A DNA stretch of 47,901 nt, from assembly GCA_964370405.1 (NCBI GenBank), contig CAYJJB010000004.1, positions 1 through 47,901 on the forward strand. The letters are read 5' to 3'. Both the position numbers and the translations under genes were made by a program. The stretch is from SIG603 sp964370405 (GTDB lineage Bacteria > Bacillota > Clostridia > Oscillospirales > Acutalibacteraceae). This document shows positions 23,516 to 32,024 of the stretch, piece by piece. The stretch's first letter is position 1. Each line of letters opens with the position of its first letter. The notes under the pieces are model-generated. The model did no database searches. It had not been told where the DNA came from and saw only the letters and a program-made list of their open reading frames with translations.

Positions 23516-24437
23516 AAATATCACTCTCTTCATGCTTAATGACAAAATTTTCAAAAACTTTATCAGGCATTGTAGAAAATTCTAAATACTCACCACTTTT
23601 TGGGTGAATAAAACCTATTGAATGCGCATGTAAGCACTGCCCCTCAAGTGATGTTATTACTTTTTTCGGTCCGTAAACAGGGTCGCCTGCTACAGGGTGT
23701 CCAATATAAGCCATGTGAACACGAATTTGATGAGTTCGACCTGTTTCAAGTTTTAACTTAAGATATGTAAAACCTTTTAAATGTTTCAGTACTTCAAAAT
23801 GTGTAATGGCATCTCTTGAAGACGCAGCTGCCACCACTGCCATTTTTTTGCGATCTTTAGGGTTTCTACCAATAGGTGCATTAACCGTTCCTTTGTCCTC
23901 TTTTACTCTGCCGTAAACCACCGCAAGATACTCTCTTTTAAAGCTGTGTTCCTTTATTTGTTGTGCTAAATGCTTGTGCGCAAAATCATTTTTTGCAACT
24001 ATTAAAAGTCCCGAAGTATCCTTATCTATTCGGTGCACTATTCCAGGTCTTATCACGCCGTTAATTCCTGATAATGAATCTTTGCAGTGATACATCAAGG
24101 CATTTACCAATGTGTGCTCATAATTTCCAGGGGCTGGGTGTACCACCATGCCCTTTTCTTTATTTACCACAAGTAAATACTCATCTTCATACACTATGTG
24201 CAGTTTTATATCTTCGGCTACAATTTCAGGCTCAACTAAATCGGGAGTAGAAAATTCAATTTCATCGCCCTCTTTAATTTTTGAATTTTTAACTGCTTTT
24301 TTTCCATTAATTAAAATTAAACCTTCTATAGCAAATTTTTGAATTTGTGAACGTGAAAATTCAGGGTGTGCATCACAAATAATTTTGTCCACACGCCCTG
24401 TACTTTTACTTATTATGTTATAAACAGAACTACTCAT
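23508..24437 (-). CDS. RluA/RluD family pseudouridine synthase
   Basis: This enzyme converts uridine to pseudouridine in rRNA or tRNA. It has 309 residues: an N-terminal S4 RNA-binding domain (about 14-75, with SRSQIQKFAIEGLILINGKK) and a catalytic domain with the aspartate in VHRIDKDTSGLLIVAKN. The later TGRTHQIRVHMAYIGHPVAG is a family signature. It is directly downstream of lspA, the lspA-rluD/ylyB pairing common in Firmicutes. The exact target site cannot be deduced. Confidence 0.95.
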   Translation of the reverse strand: MSSSVYNIISKSTGRVDKIICDAHPEFSRSQIQKFAIEGLILINGKKAVKNSKIKEGDEIEFSTPDLVEPEIVAEDIKLHIVYEDEYLLVVNKEKGMVVHPAPGNYEHTLVNALMYHCKDSLSGINGVIRPGIVHRIDKDTSGLLIVAKNDFAHKHLAQQIKEHSFKREYLAVVYGRVKEDKGTVNAPIGRNPKDRKKMAVVAAASSRDAITHFEVLKHLKGFTYLKLKLETGRTHQIRVHMAYIGHPVAGDPVYGPKKVITSLEGQCLHAHSIGFIHPKSGEYLEFSTMPDKVFENFVIKHEESDIYG

Positions 24438-24443
24438 ATGAAT

Positions 24444-24938
24444 TTATTCTGCCTCTTTCTCTACTATTTCCACTTTTTCTTCTTGATTTTTTTCTTTATT
24501 CATAAAAAATAAAATATGAATTGAAATTGCAATAATACCTGCAACTACGCAAGAGTCTGCAAAATTGAATATATAATCAAAGAAGCTAAAGTGAATAAAA
24601 TCTATAACATATCCAAACATTATCCTGTCAATTACATTTCCAATGCCGCCTGCAACCACGGTTATGCACCCAAAATAGGTAAAAAAGTCGTGTTGTTTAT
24701 ACTTAAAAAGTATAACTACTATTACCGCAGAAAGTAAAATTGAAAAAATTGCAAAAAACCATGCCGAATCTGGAAATAAACCGAAAGATGTTCCCGTGTT
24801 TTCAAGGTACCTAAACTCTAAAAAACCTGGTATTAAATCTATATGCCCCACAGGCTTTACATTAGTTACTATAAGCATTTTAGTAAACTGATCCACTGCT
24901 GTAAGTGCGGCAATTATTATTAATGATATTACTGCCAA
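24444..24938 (-). CDS. lspA: Lipoprotein signal peptidase
   Basis: LspA cleaves the signal peptide from prolipoproteins in the membrane. The 164-residue protein has four transmembrane helices and the catalytic aspartates D104 in GNVIDR and D128 in FNFADSCVVAG. The N-terminal VDQFTKMLI and RYLENTGTSFGLF motifs also match. The start is TTG at 24938, 7 bases after a GGAGG site. A charged 15-residue tail (KEKNQEEKVEIVEKEAE) follows the last helix. Confidence 0.97.
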   Translation of the reverse strand: MAVISLIIIAALTAVDQFTKMLIVTNVKPVGHIDLIPGFLEFRYLENTGTSFGLFPDSAWFFAIFSILLSAVIVVILFKYKQHDFFTYFGCITVVAGGIGNVIDRIMFGYVIDFIHFSFFDYIFNFADSCVVAGIIAISIHILFFMNKEKNQEEKVEIVEKEAE

Positions 24939-24967
24939 ACTGTGACCTCCACATCTACTAAAATATA

Positions 24968-25831
24968 TTATTTTTTAATACTAATATCGTCACCAAACTC
25001 CAATGTGCTATACATAGACTCTTTTTCCTTTTTTAAAGACTCAGGAATTTCTGAGAAAGCGTTAAAGTCTATAGTATTAAATTCTTCACCTTGAGGAGTT
25101 GTTTCCACCATAAAATCGTCATTGCTTGAAATATCAATATCAGGCACAAAGTTGTCAAAATCATCTAAAACTTCAACTTCATCATCGTAACTTGGATTTA
25201 TTTCTTGAGCCATTTTCTCAGCAATAGCTTTTTCTGTTGCCTCTTGAGAAAGTTTCTCTTCTTGTTTTTTAGCCTCTTGTGCTTGTTGTTTCTCTTCAAG
25301 CTCTGCTGTATAATCTGGAATTGCTTCAATTGAGCTTATATGGGTTCTATACATTTCATATAGGTTAGATCTAAACGCAGATACTTCTGCCTTAATTGCA
25401 TCAAGCTCTCTTTGTTTTTCGGCAATTCTAAACTCGTAATTGTTAATAAGGTCTACTGTTTTTTTCTTAGCTTCTTCCATAGCAGCATCAGCTTTTGCAT
25501 TAGCCTGTGCCACAATTTCCTCAGCCTTTACAGTTGCTTCTTTAACAGATGTATTTGCAACTTTTTGTGCACTTAAAAGTATATCTTTAATGCCGTCTTC
25601 ATCTTCTTTATATTCTTCAACTTTATAAGCAAGCACTTCAAGCTTTTCTCTTAGCTCATTATTTTTTTGTGCTAAATCTGAAACCTTTTGCTTATATGAA
25701 TGGTGCTCTTTAAGCAAAGTTGTAAAAGATGAGCTTACTTCATCTATAAACTGGTCTACATCCTCAGGTTTATATCCTGAAAAATTAGATTTTCTAAAGC
25801 TTATTTCATTTATTTGTTTTAGTGTTAACAT
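24968..25831 (-). CDS. divIVA: DivIVA-type cell division / polarity protein
   Basis: DivIVA binds negatively curved membrane at septa and poles and positions division and sporulation factors. The N-terminal lipid-binding region MLTLKQINEISFRKSNFSGY is followed by the hallmark EDVDQFIDEVSSSF, then a long coiled coil to about residue 165. The C-terminal 120 residues are acidic and of low complexity and are longer than in Bacillus (287 versus 164 aa). It stays in the conserved sepF-ylmH-divIVA order. Confidence 0.95.
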   Translation of the reverse strand: MLTLKQINEISFRKSNFSGYKPEDVDQFIDEVSSSFTTLLKEHHSYKQKVSDLAQKNNELREKLEVLAYKVEEYKEDEDGIKDILLSAQKVANTSVKEATVKAEEIVAQANAKADAAMEEAKKKTVDLINNYEFRIAEKQRELDAIKAEVSAFRSNLYEMYRTHISSIEAIPDYTAELEEKQQAQEAKKQEEKLSQEATEKAIAEKMAQEINPSYDDEVEVLDDFDNFVPDIDISSNDDFMVETTPQGEEFNTIDFNAFSEIPESLKKEKESMYSTLEFGDDISIKK

Positions 25832-25844
25832 ATTTCTTACTCCC

Positions 25845-26588
25845 TTATTTATATTCTCGGCACCTGTAGGAAAGTCTTCCTTTTTTTGTAACAGGCCCTA
25901 TAGTATCGACAATAAATTTTCCGTGTTTTCTTACACTTATTATGTCATTTTCGCTTATTAAATATGAGGTTTGATTTTGTTCTTTATAATTTACAAATAC
26001 CATATCAGACTTTATTAAATTTGCCGCTTTTTCACGGCTTAAATTACAAATTGCCGATACAAAGCAGTCAAGTCTTTGTGAAGCAATTACGCCACCGTGA
26101 TCTTTAAATGCATGAAGTTTAGGTAGTGGCTCTGTAAAGCCTTCCGCACATTTAACTCCAATACGTCCAATTTTTACTATATTTGCTGCAACATACTGTG
26201 AAAGCTCTGATTTAATAAAAACAACAGCTCTGCCATCTTCTATAAGTATATCGCCTAAAGAAGCTCTCGTTATACCTTGTGCCATTAAGACACCCAAAAA
26301 ATCTCTATGTGAGAGCTTGTCCTGTTTTCTAAATGTAAAACTGAGTGCAGTTATTGGGTATTCCAAATCATAACTTTCTAAATAATCGGGATAAACAGCA
26401 AGATATTTTCTATCTGCTTCTTCATATCCACCAAAAAAGTCAAAATTTGCATCTCTATTATATTTAGTGTACTGCATACACTCCATAACTTGCCCCGGGT
26501 CTAAAAAACCTAAATATTTAGCACCTGACTTAGCTGCCCTAACAGCATCATCAATTTTTGCATTTAAAATAAATTCTTCATTTACCAT
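25845..26588 (-). CDS. ylmH: YlmH family S4-domain RNA-binding protein
   Basis: YlmH is a 247-residue protein with a large N-terminal domain and a C-terminal S4 RNA-binding domain (about 178-240, RLDCFVSAICNLSREKAANL then VNYKEQ and the ENDIISVRKHGKF end). Family work links YlmH to ribosome rescue and 50S interaction in Firmicutes. Earlier features include the AYRAAKSGAKYLGFLDPGQ-like region, here VRAAKSGAKYLGFLDPGQ. It lies between sepF (3 bases) and divIVA (13 bases), so the three are co-transcribed. Confidence 0.92.
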   Translation of the reverse strand: MVNEEFILNAKIDDAVRAAKSGAKYLGFLDPGQVMECMQYTKYNRDANFDFFGGYEEADRKYLAVYPDYLESYDLEYPITALSFTFRKQDKLSHRDFLGVLMAQGITRASLGDILIEDGRAVVFIKSELSQYVAANIVKIGRIGVKCAEGFTEPLPKLHAFKDHGGVIASQRLDCFVSAICNLSREKAANLIKSDMVFVNYKEQNQTSYLISENDIISVRKHGKFIVDTIGPVTKKGRLSYRCREYK

Positions 26589-26591
26589 AAC

Positions 26592-27164
26592 TTAAAAATA
26601 AACACCATTGTTTTCAAATTCATCAAACAAGTGCTCACCGCTTAGCTCCACATTATTTGGTGTAATCATGTATGTGGAAACTGCTACAGGCTTTACTGCA
26701 CCACCAATTGAAAAAGCAACACCACTTAAAAAGTCAATAATTCTTTTTTGCTCTTCTCTTGGTGCTCTTTCAAGGTTTAGTACAACAGCGCAATCATCCA
26801 TAAGAGATTTTGCAATTTCCCTTGTATCATCTCTAAACGATATTGGCTTAAATACCACCACTCTAAGCGGAGCTTTTTGATTTATACTTACCACCTTACT
26901 ATTATTTCTTTTAAATAGCGAAGGTGTATGTTGTTGTGACTGAGCACTTTGGTATGACTCTCTTTGAGTATAGCTTGATGCAGAAGAAGTAGTACTTTGT
27001 CCAGCTGTACTTGTAGAAGGTGAGGATGTATATCCCCTATCTCTATCCCTGTGAGTAGTAGTTTCTTCCTCTTCATACTCTTGCTCGTCATCATAATAAT
27101 CATCATCATATTCTTCTTCAGGCGCACCGAACATGCGCTGAATTTTATCTACAAAACCTGACAT
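26592..27164 (-). CDS. sepF: SepF, FtsZ-ring membrane anchor
   Basis: SepF bundles FtsZ and anchors it to the membrane. The 190-residue protein has an N-terminal amphipathic helix (MSGFVDKIQRMFG), an acidic Asp/Glu/Tyr stretch, a Ser/Thr/Gln-rich linker and the C-terminal core from about residue 100: VVVFKPISFRDDTREIAKSL, then VLNLERAPREEQKRIIDFLS and GAVKPVAVSTYMITPNNV. The linker is long for the family. It is downstream of yggS and overlaps none of its neighbours. Confidence 0.95.
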   Translation of the reverse strand: MSGFVDKIQRMFGAPEEEYDDDYYDDEQEYEEEETTTHRDRDRGYTSSPSTSTAGQSTTSSASSYTQRESYQSAQSQQHTPSLFKRNNSKVVSINQKAPLRVVVFKPISFRDDTREIAKSLMDDCAVVLNLERAPREEQKRIIDFLSGVAFSIGGAVKPVAVSTYMITPNNVELSGEHLFDEFENNGVYF

Positions 27165-27181
27165 CTATATCCTCCTAAAAA

Positions 27182-27892
27182 TTAATAGTTTCGCTTACCA
27201 AATAACAGTGAGCCTATGCGCACTAAATTTGCACCGCATTTAATTGCCAGTGAGTAATCATCTGACATACCCATTGACAAAACAGATATACTAACATTAT
27301 CTAATTTTTTCTCCCGTATGTCAATAAAATATTTATACATATCATTAAAATATGGCAAAAGATTTACTTTTTGTACACAAATTGGTGGAATTGCCATGAG
27401 TCCTTTGACATTTATTCCCTCAAATTCTGAAATTTCGTGAATAAATTCATATAGTGCTTCGGGCAAAACGCCACCTTTATTCTCTTCTCTACCAATATTA
27501 ACCTCTACCAAAACATTCATTTTCTCATTAAATTTACTACAAAGCCTTGAAAGCTCTTTAATTTGCGACACTTTATCAATTGACTGAATTTGCGATACTT
27601 TTCCAACTAAGTATTTAATTTTATTTGTTTGAAGTCTTCCTATAAACTGGCAATCAGTTTTTGATAAATCTAAATCGTCATATTTATCCATAAGCTCTTG
27701 CACTCTGTTCTCGCCTATACAAGACAGTCCTTTTGAAATTGCAAAATTAACTTTATCTGCACTTACAGTCTTTGTTGCTGCAAGCAGAGTGATGTCCTCT
27801 TCTTGCCTATTAAACTCCTGTGCTGATCTTGCTATTTCTTCTTTAATATATTTTAAATTATCTTCAATATAACTAAACTGTTTTTCCATCAT
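27182..27892 (-). CDS. yggS: YggS/PLPBP family PLP homeostasis protein
   Basis: YggS (YlmE) binds pyridoxal phosphate and helps control its free level. The ATG at 27892 is preferred over a TTG at 27910 because the GGAG site is 9 bases before it; this gives 236 residues. The PLP lysine is in LLAATKTVSADKV, and the phosphate-binding C-terminus is LSMGMSDDYSLAIKCGANLV then VRIGSLLFGKRNY. The start overlaps the HlyD-like gene by about 20 bases. It precedes sepF, as in many Gram-positive bacteria. Confidence 0.95.
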   Translation of the reverse strand: MMEKQFSYIEDNLKYIKEEIARSAQEFNRQEEDITLLAATKTVSADKVNFAISKGLSCIGENRVQELMDKYDDLDLSKTDCQFIGRLQTNKIKYLVGKVSQIQSIDKVSQIKELSRLCSKFNEKMNVLVEVNIGREENKGGVLPEALYEFIHEISEFEGINVKGLMAIPPICVQKVNLLPYFNDMYKYFIDIREKKLDNVSISVLSMGMSDDYSLAIKCGANLVRIGSLLFGKRNY

Positions 27893-29171
27893 ACAAATTA
27901 TCTCCGTCAATTATCACTTCATCATACACTTGTATGCTTGAATTTGTCACAAGCATTTCTCTTTCTTCTTCGCTTAAATTTAGTTTGCACACTGCATACC
28001 CATTAACAGTAATATCGCTAAATATCTGCACAAATTCTATTCTTTCGCCATACTTTATGAAAACACCTTTTACATTTTCATGTACTAACTCTTGTACATT
28101 ACCATTTTCATCTGTTACTTCTTCTATAACATCTTCAAAGTAAATTGCACTTTCTCGAACTAGAACACCTGAATGTTCTTCAACTATTATATTAATATTT
28201 TCATTTCTTATAAGTGCAATTTCAGAATCCATATAAGTACATCTTAGTGCAAGTGCATAATCACCACTAACTTCATCTCTATTTGCTGCAACAATTTCTG
28301 CCGGCAATCTTTCTTTAACTGCAAATGGTGCCTCAATTTCTACACTTGTTTTCTGCTGTAGTTTTGCGTATTCATTTTGGTCAATAATTGCAAGTATATA
28401 CCAACTAAAATCTTCTAAAATTTTGCCGCCTGTGCCCTCTACTCCTGTTTTTTGAACATTTGCAATGTCAGCTACAGTGATATCTTCAATATTTTCGATA
28501 TCAATTGAATTTTCATATCCATCAGTAGACAGTGCAAAATACCCTGAATGTGTAGAATAAATAGTACCTATTTTGGTCTGTTGAGAGCTTTCAAGTTGAA
28601 GTTTTTCTGCCTTTAGCTTATCAATTTCATTTGTATAGTCCTCAATTTGCTCTTCGCCTAAAATAATTTTTTTCTGGTTAATTGCAAATTGCAAATTATC
28701 TCCATTTTCCTGTGCTGACAAAAAGTCGTTATTATTAATTGCACTGAATATATTTGCCATTTCATCATTAATTTGTGTGTCTATAAGCCCTAAGCCAGAC
28801 ACAAAATATTCCTCAGCTGACTTTAGTGACTCAAGCCCTTCAATTTGTGCCTCAATTTTTACAATTTGGCTTTGTATTTGTGCACTCTCCTGTGATGGGT
28901 ATAAATCAGCAATTATTTCACCCTTTGACACTTTTTGTCCATCTTCTACTAAATAATTTAAAACATCACTTGTACTGGTTTGAAGCAAGGTTTCCTCTCT
29001 TGCAATAAAAACCGCAGTTTCAATTACATCTGAACTTTGAGCATACAGCGCCGTTTCTGTTTTAATATCATCATAATTTACCAAAATAGCCTGATATGCT
29101 ATATAAACCAGTATCAGCAGCGCAAAAAGTGTTGTTGCTATCGCTTTAAATTTTGAATTACCTTTACTCAT
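27873..29171 (-). CDS. HlyD-like membrane-anchored adaptor protein
   Basis: This 432-residue protein has one N-terminal transmembrane helix (about 10-29, IATTLFALLILVYIAYQAIL), then the first half of a lipoyl/biotinyl-like domain (LNYLVEDGQKVSKGEIIADL), a coiled coil rich in E/Q/K from about residue 80 to 200, and a second half carrying DFSWYILAIIDQNEYAKLQQ and beta-rich sequence. That fold is of the HlyD/RND adaptor type, which usually bridges exporters. No ABC or RND partner is encoded beside it. It lies between miaA (8-base overlap) and yggS, so in this lineage it may act in division or envelope biology. Confidence 0.8.
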   Translation of the reverse strand: MSKGNSKFKAIATTLFALLILVYIAYQAILVNYDDIKTETALYAQSSDVIETAVFIAREETLLQTSTSDVLNYLVEDGQKVSKGEIIADLYPSQESAQIQSQIVKIEAQIEGLESLKSAEEYFVSGLGLIDTQINDEMANIFSAINNNDFLSAQENGDNLQFAINQKKIILGEEQIEDYTNEIDKLKAEKLQLESSQQTKIGTIYSTHSGYFALSTDGYENSIDIENIEDITVADIANVQKTGVEGTGGKILEDFSWYILAIIDQNEYAKLQQKTSVEIEAPFAVKERLPAEIVAANRDEVSGDYALALRCTYMDSEIALIRNENINIIVEEHSGVLVRESAIYFEDVIEEVTDENGNVQELVHENVKGVFIKYGERIEFVQIFSDITVNGYAVCKLNLSEEEREMLVTNSSIQVYDEVIIDGDNLYDGKTV

Positions 29172-30123
29172 AACTCTTATCCTCTAAAAATTTTTCACAT
29201 TTATCCTGTGCATATTTAAATAACTCATCAAAACTGTTAAAGTCATCTACATAAATAAAATGTATATCCTCTTCTTTTTTAAACCAAGTCATCTGCCTCT
29301 TGGCATAGCGCCTGCTTTCTCTTTTAATATTCTCAACTGCATCCAAAAAGCTTACTTTACCATCAAAATATGCAAACAGTTCCTTATATCCTATTGCCTG
29401 CATAGAGGTTTTTGCCCTAAGTTCTTTATCATTATAAAACATTTGCGCTTCACTAATAAGCCCCTGCTCAATCATAATGTCAACACGCCTATTTATTCTT
29501 TCATACAGCTTTTTTCTATCTCTAAATGCAAGACATAGCATTAAAAAATTATACTTTTTTTCCCTATCTTCTCTTGGAGATTGCTGGGAAAATTTTTCAC
29601 CTGTTACAAGGCAGTATTCGAGTGCTCTTATAAGCCTTACACTATTATTTACATGAATATTTTCACATGCCTTTTCGTCAAGCTCTTTAAGTTCTTCAAA
29701 AAGAACCAATGCTTCACCATTTTCATACCTATTTTTAAGCTCCACTCTAAGTTTTTCATTTTTTGAGCTATCGCTAAACTTTACATCATATAAAAGAGAA
29801 CGTGCATAAAGTCCTGTTCCGCCTGTAAGTATTGGGAGTTTATCTTTAGCATGTATTTTAGAAATAGCTTCACTTGCACCTAAAACATAATCCGCCGCAG
29901 AAAAATTTTCTCCATAATCTACTATGTCAAGCATGAAATGTGGTACATTTTTCATTTCATCTTTTGTAATTTTAGCGGTGCCGATATCCATTTTCTTATA
30001 TACTTGCATAGAGTCACAAGAAACTATTTCTCCCAAAAATTTTAAAGCAAGCTCAACAGAGAGCGAGCTTTTTCCCGAAGCTGTCGGTCCCAAAACTGCA
30101 AGTAAAGGATATTTATTTTTCAA
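29164..30123 (-). CDS. miaA: tRNA dimethylallyltransferase
   Basis: MiaA adds a dimethylallyl group to A37 of UNN-reading tRNAs, making i6A. The 319 residues include the P-loop LGPTASGKSSLSVELA, VSCDSMQVYKKMDIGTAK, TGGTGLYARSLLYD and the C-terminal RESRRYAKRQMTWFKKE, all family hallmarks. It follows mutL (about 10 bases) in the order miaB-ylbF-mutS-mutL-miaA. Its product is the substrate of MiaB, encoded 5 kb upstream in the same run. Confidence 0.97.
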   Translation of the reverse strand: MKNKYPLLAVLGPTASGKSSLSVELALKFLGEIVSCDSMQVYKKMDIGTAKITKDEMKNVPHFMLDIVDYGENFSAADYVLGASEAISKIHAKDKLPILTGGTGLYARSLLYDVKFSDSSKNEKLRVELKNRYENGEALVLFEELKELDEKACENIHVNNSVRLIRALEYCLVTGEKFSQQSPREDREKKYNFLMLCLAFRDRKKLYERINRRVDIMIEQGLISEAQMFYNDKELRAKTSMQAIGYKELFAYFDGKVSFLDAVENIKRESRRYAKRQMTWFKKEEDIHFIYVDDFNSFDELFKYAQDKCEKFLEDKSYE

Positions 30124-30132
30124 AGCGCCACC

Positions 30133-32013
30133 TCAAATTCTGTTAAACTGTTTTTCCAAGTCTTTCTTTTTTATAAGTATAGATATAGGTCTGCCGTGTG
30201 GGCAGTATCTAATATGTTCATTTTCTTCAAGCAGCTTTGCAAGTGCAATTAGCTCTTCATCACTACTCTTATTTCCACCTTTTATCGCTGCCCTACAAGC
30301 AATATTGTGATAAATCCAGTTCATATGCTCTGTATTTATATCAACTCTATTTTGTGAAATATAAGCCGCAATTTCAATTATTGCGTCCTCTATTTCTTCG
30401 TCTAAATCTATTGGACAAGCCCTTACAAGTACGGTGCTTGCGCCAAAATCTTCAATTTCAAAGCCCATTTTTGAAAGTTTATCCGCATTTGTAAGCAGTG
30501 CTGTATACGAATTTGTATCAAGCACAACACTTATAGGGCTTAATAGTGTTTGGGCATAACTTTCGCTTGCCTTCTCTTTTAAATTCTCATAAATCAGTCT
30601 TTCATGTGCTGCATGCTTGTCTATAACAAGCAAACTATCTTTTCCATACTGTGCTATTATATAAGTATTAAACGCCTCTCCAATAAACTTTGTAAAAACC
30701 TCTTCTACTATGTTCTTAATAATAGGTTTTTCCTCAATTTTTTCTATCGGTTCATAATTTTTTTGTTTAACCTCTTCTTTAATTATTACAGGAGTGTCTA
30801 AAACTTTTTCAAGTTTAGTCGTCGGCAAATCATAACTTTTTATTATTTCACGCTCATTTAACACAAGTGGCTCAATATCGTTTTTAATTGGTTTAAACTG
30901 TGGTCTTATTTGAGGCATTACCTGTGGTGTTTCCTCTATAAGTTTTGTTTGCACTGGGAGTTTCGCCGGTTCTTTAGGTGCAAGTTCTACTTTTTTAGGA
31001 GCAAAAACAAATTCTTTTTTCTGTGTGTCTTTACTTATTGCCGATTTTACAGCGTGATAAACTGCTTCAAATATTGGTTTTTCATTAGTAAACCTAACTT
31101 CAAGTTTTGCTGGGTGTACATTTACATCAACACTGTTAAAATTCATGTCTATATGAAGCACACAAGCAGGAAATTTGCCTACTACAATACTTCCTTTATA
31201 CGCTTCATTAATTGCAGCAGCTGCTGTCAAAGTCTTAACATATCTTCCATTTATAAAAAAGTTTTGCATTGCTCTATTTGGCCTTGCATTTATAGGCTTT
31301 GAAACGAAACCATGTACTTTTATTCCGTTAAGCTCATACTTTACAGGAACTAAAGTTTCAGTAAACTCTTTTCCAAAAACTGCATATACTGCCGATAGCA
31401 TTTTGCTATCTCCAGGAGTGTGCAGTGTAACTTTACCTTCTCTTATTAACTTTATAGACGTTTCAGGGTGTGAAAGCGCAATTTTGTCAAGTATTCCTGA
31501 AATAGCATTGGCTTCGCTTACATCTTTTTTTAAAAATTTCATTCTTGCAGGTACATTATAAAATAAATCTCTTATAACAAATGTTGTGCCCATAGGACAG
31601 CCTGCATCTTCAATTTCTTTTATTTCACCGGCTGATAGCTCTGCCCTTGTTCCGATTTGTTGTGAGGAAGTCTTTGTTAAAAGCTGTAAATGCGAAACAG
31701 CAGAAATGGAGGCAAGTGCCTCTCCTCTAAAGCCCAAAGACGATATATTTTCTAAGTCATCTATTTTAGATACCTTGCTTGTCGCATGACGAAGAAAGGC
31801 AACAGGCACGTCATCTCTATCTATGCCGTGTCCATTGTCTGTCACACGCAAATAACTTATACCGCCATTTCTAATTTCAACAGTTACCTGAGAAGCTCCT
31901 GCATCAATCGAATTCTCTACAAGTTCTTTTACTATTGATGCAGGACGCTCCACCACTTCACCTGCGGCTATAAGCTCTGCCATATGTTTATCTAAAACTT
32001 TAATTTTTGCCAT
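30133..32013 (-). CDS. mutL: DNA mismatch repair protein MutL
   Basis: MutL couples mismatch recognition by MutS to strand incision. The 626-residue protein has the GHKL ATPase motifs ELVENSIDAG, DNGHGI and GFRGEALASI. The C-terminal endonuclease motif is DKHAAHERLIYE (the family consensus has DQHA, so K replaces Q), with further metal-site elements ACRAAIKGG and CPHGRP. It is 12 bases downstream of mutS and co-transcribed. A linker rich in P/K/E (about 340-430) is variable in the family. Confidence 0.97.
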   Translation of the reverse strand: MAKIKVLDKHMAELIAAGEVVERPASIVKELVENSIDAGASQVTVEIRNGGISYLRVTDNGHGIDRDDVPVAFLRHATSKVSKIDDLENISSLGFRGEALASISAVSHLQLLTKTSSQQIGTRAELSAGEIKEIEDAGCPMGTTFVIRDLFYNVPARMKFLKKDVSEANAISGILDKIALSHPETSIKLIREGKVTLHTPGDSKMLSAVYAVFGKEFTETLVPVKYELNGIKVHGFVSKPINARPNRAMQNFFINGRYVKTLTAAAAINEAYKGSIVVGKFPACVLHIDMNFNSVDVNVHPAKLEVRFTNEKPIFEAVYHAVKSAISKDTQKKEFVFAPKKVELAPKEPAKLPVQTKLIEETPQVMPQIRPQFKPIKNDIEPLVLNEREIIKSYDLPTTKLEKVLDTPVIIKEEVKQKNYEPIEKIEEKPIIKNIVEEVFTKFIGEAFNTYIIAQYGKDSLLVIDKHAAHERLIYENLKEKASESYAQTLLSPISVVLDTNSYTALLTNADKLSKMGFEIEDFGASTVLVRACPIDLDEEIEDAIIEIAAYISQNRVDINTEHMNWIYHNIACRAAIKGGNKSSDEELIALAKLLEENEHIRYCPHGRPISILIKKKDLEKQFNRI

Positions 32014-32024
32014 AGTTGCCCCTT

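Noticed and set aside
24968..25831. A C-terminal antitoxin or adhesin reading of the long divIVA tail
   Set aside because: The acidic tail is low complexity, as in many DivIVA proteins, and shows no other domain.
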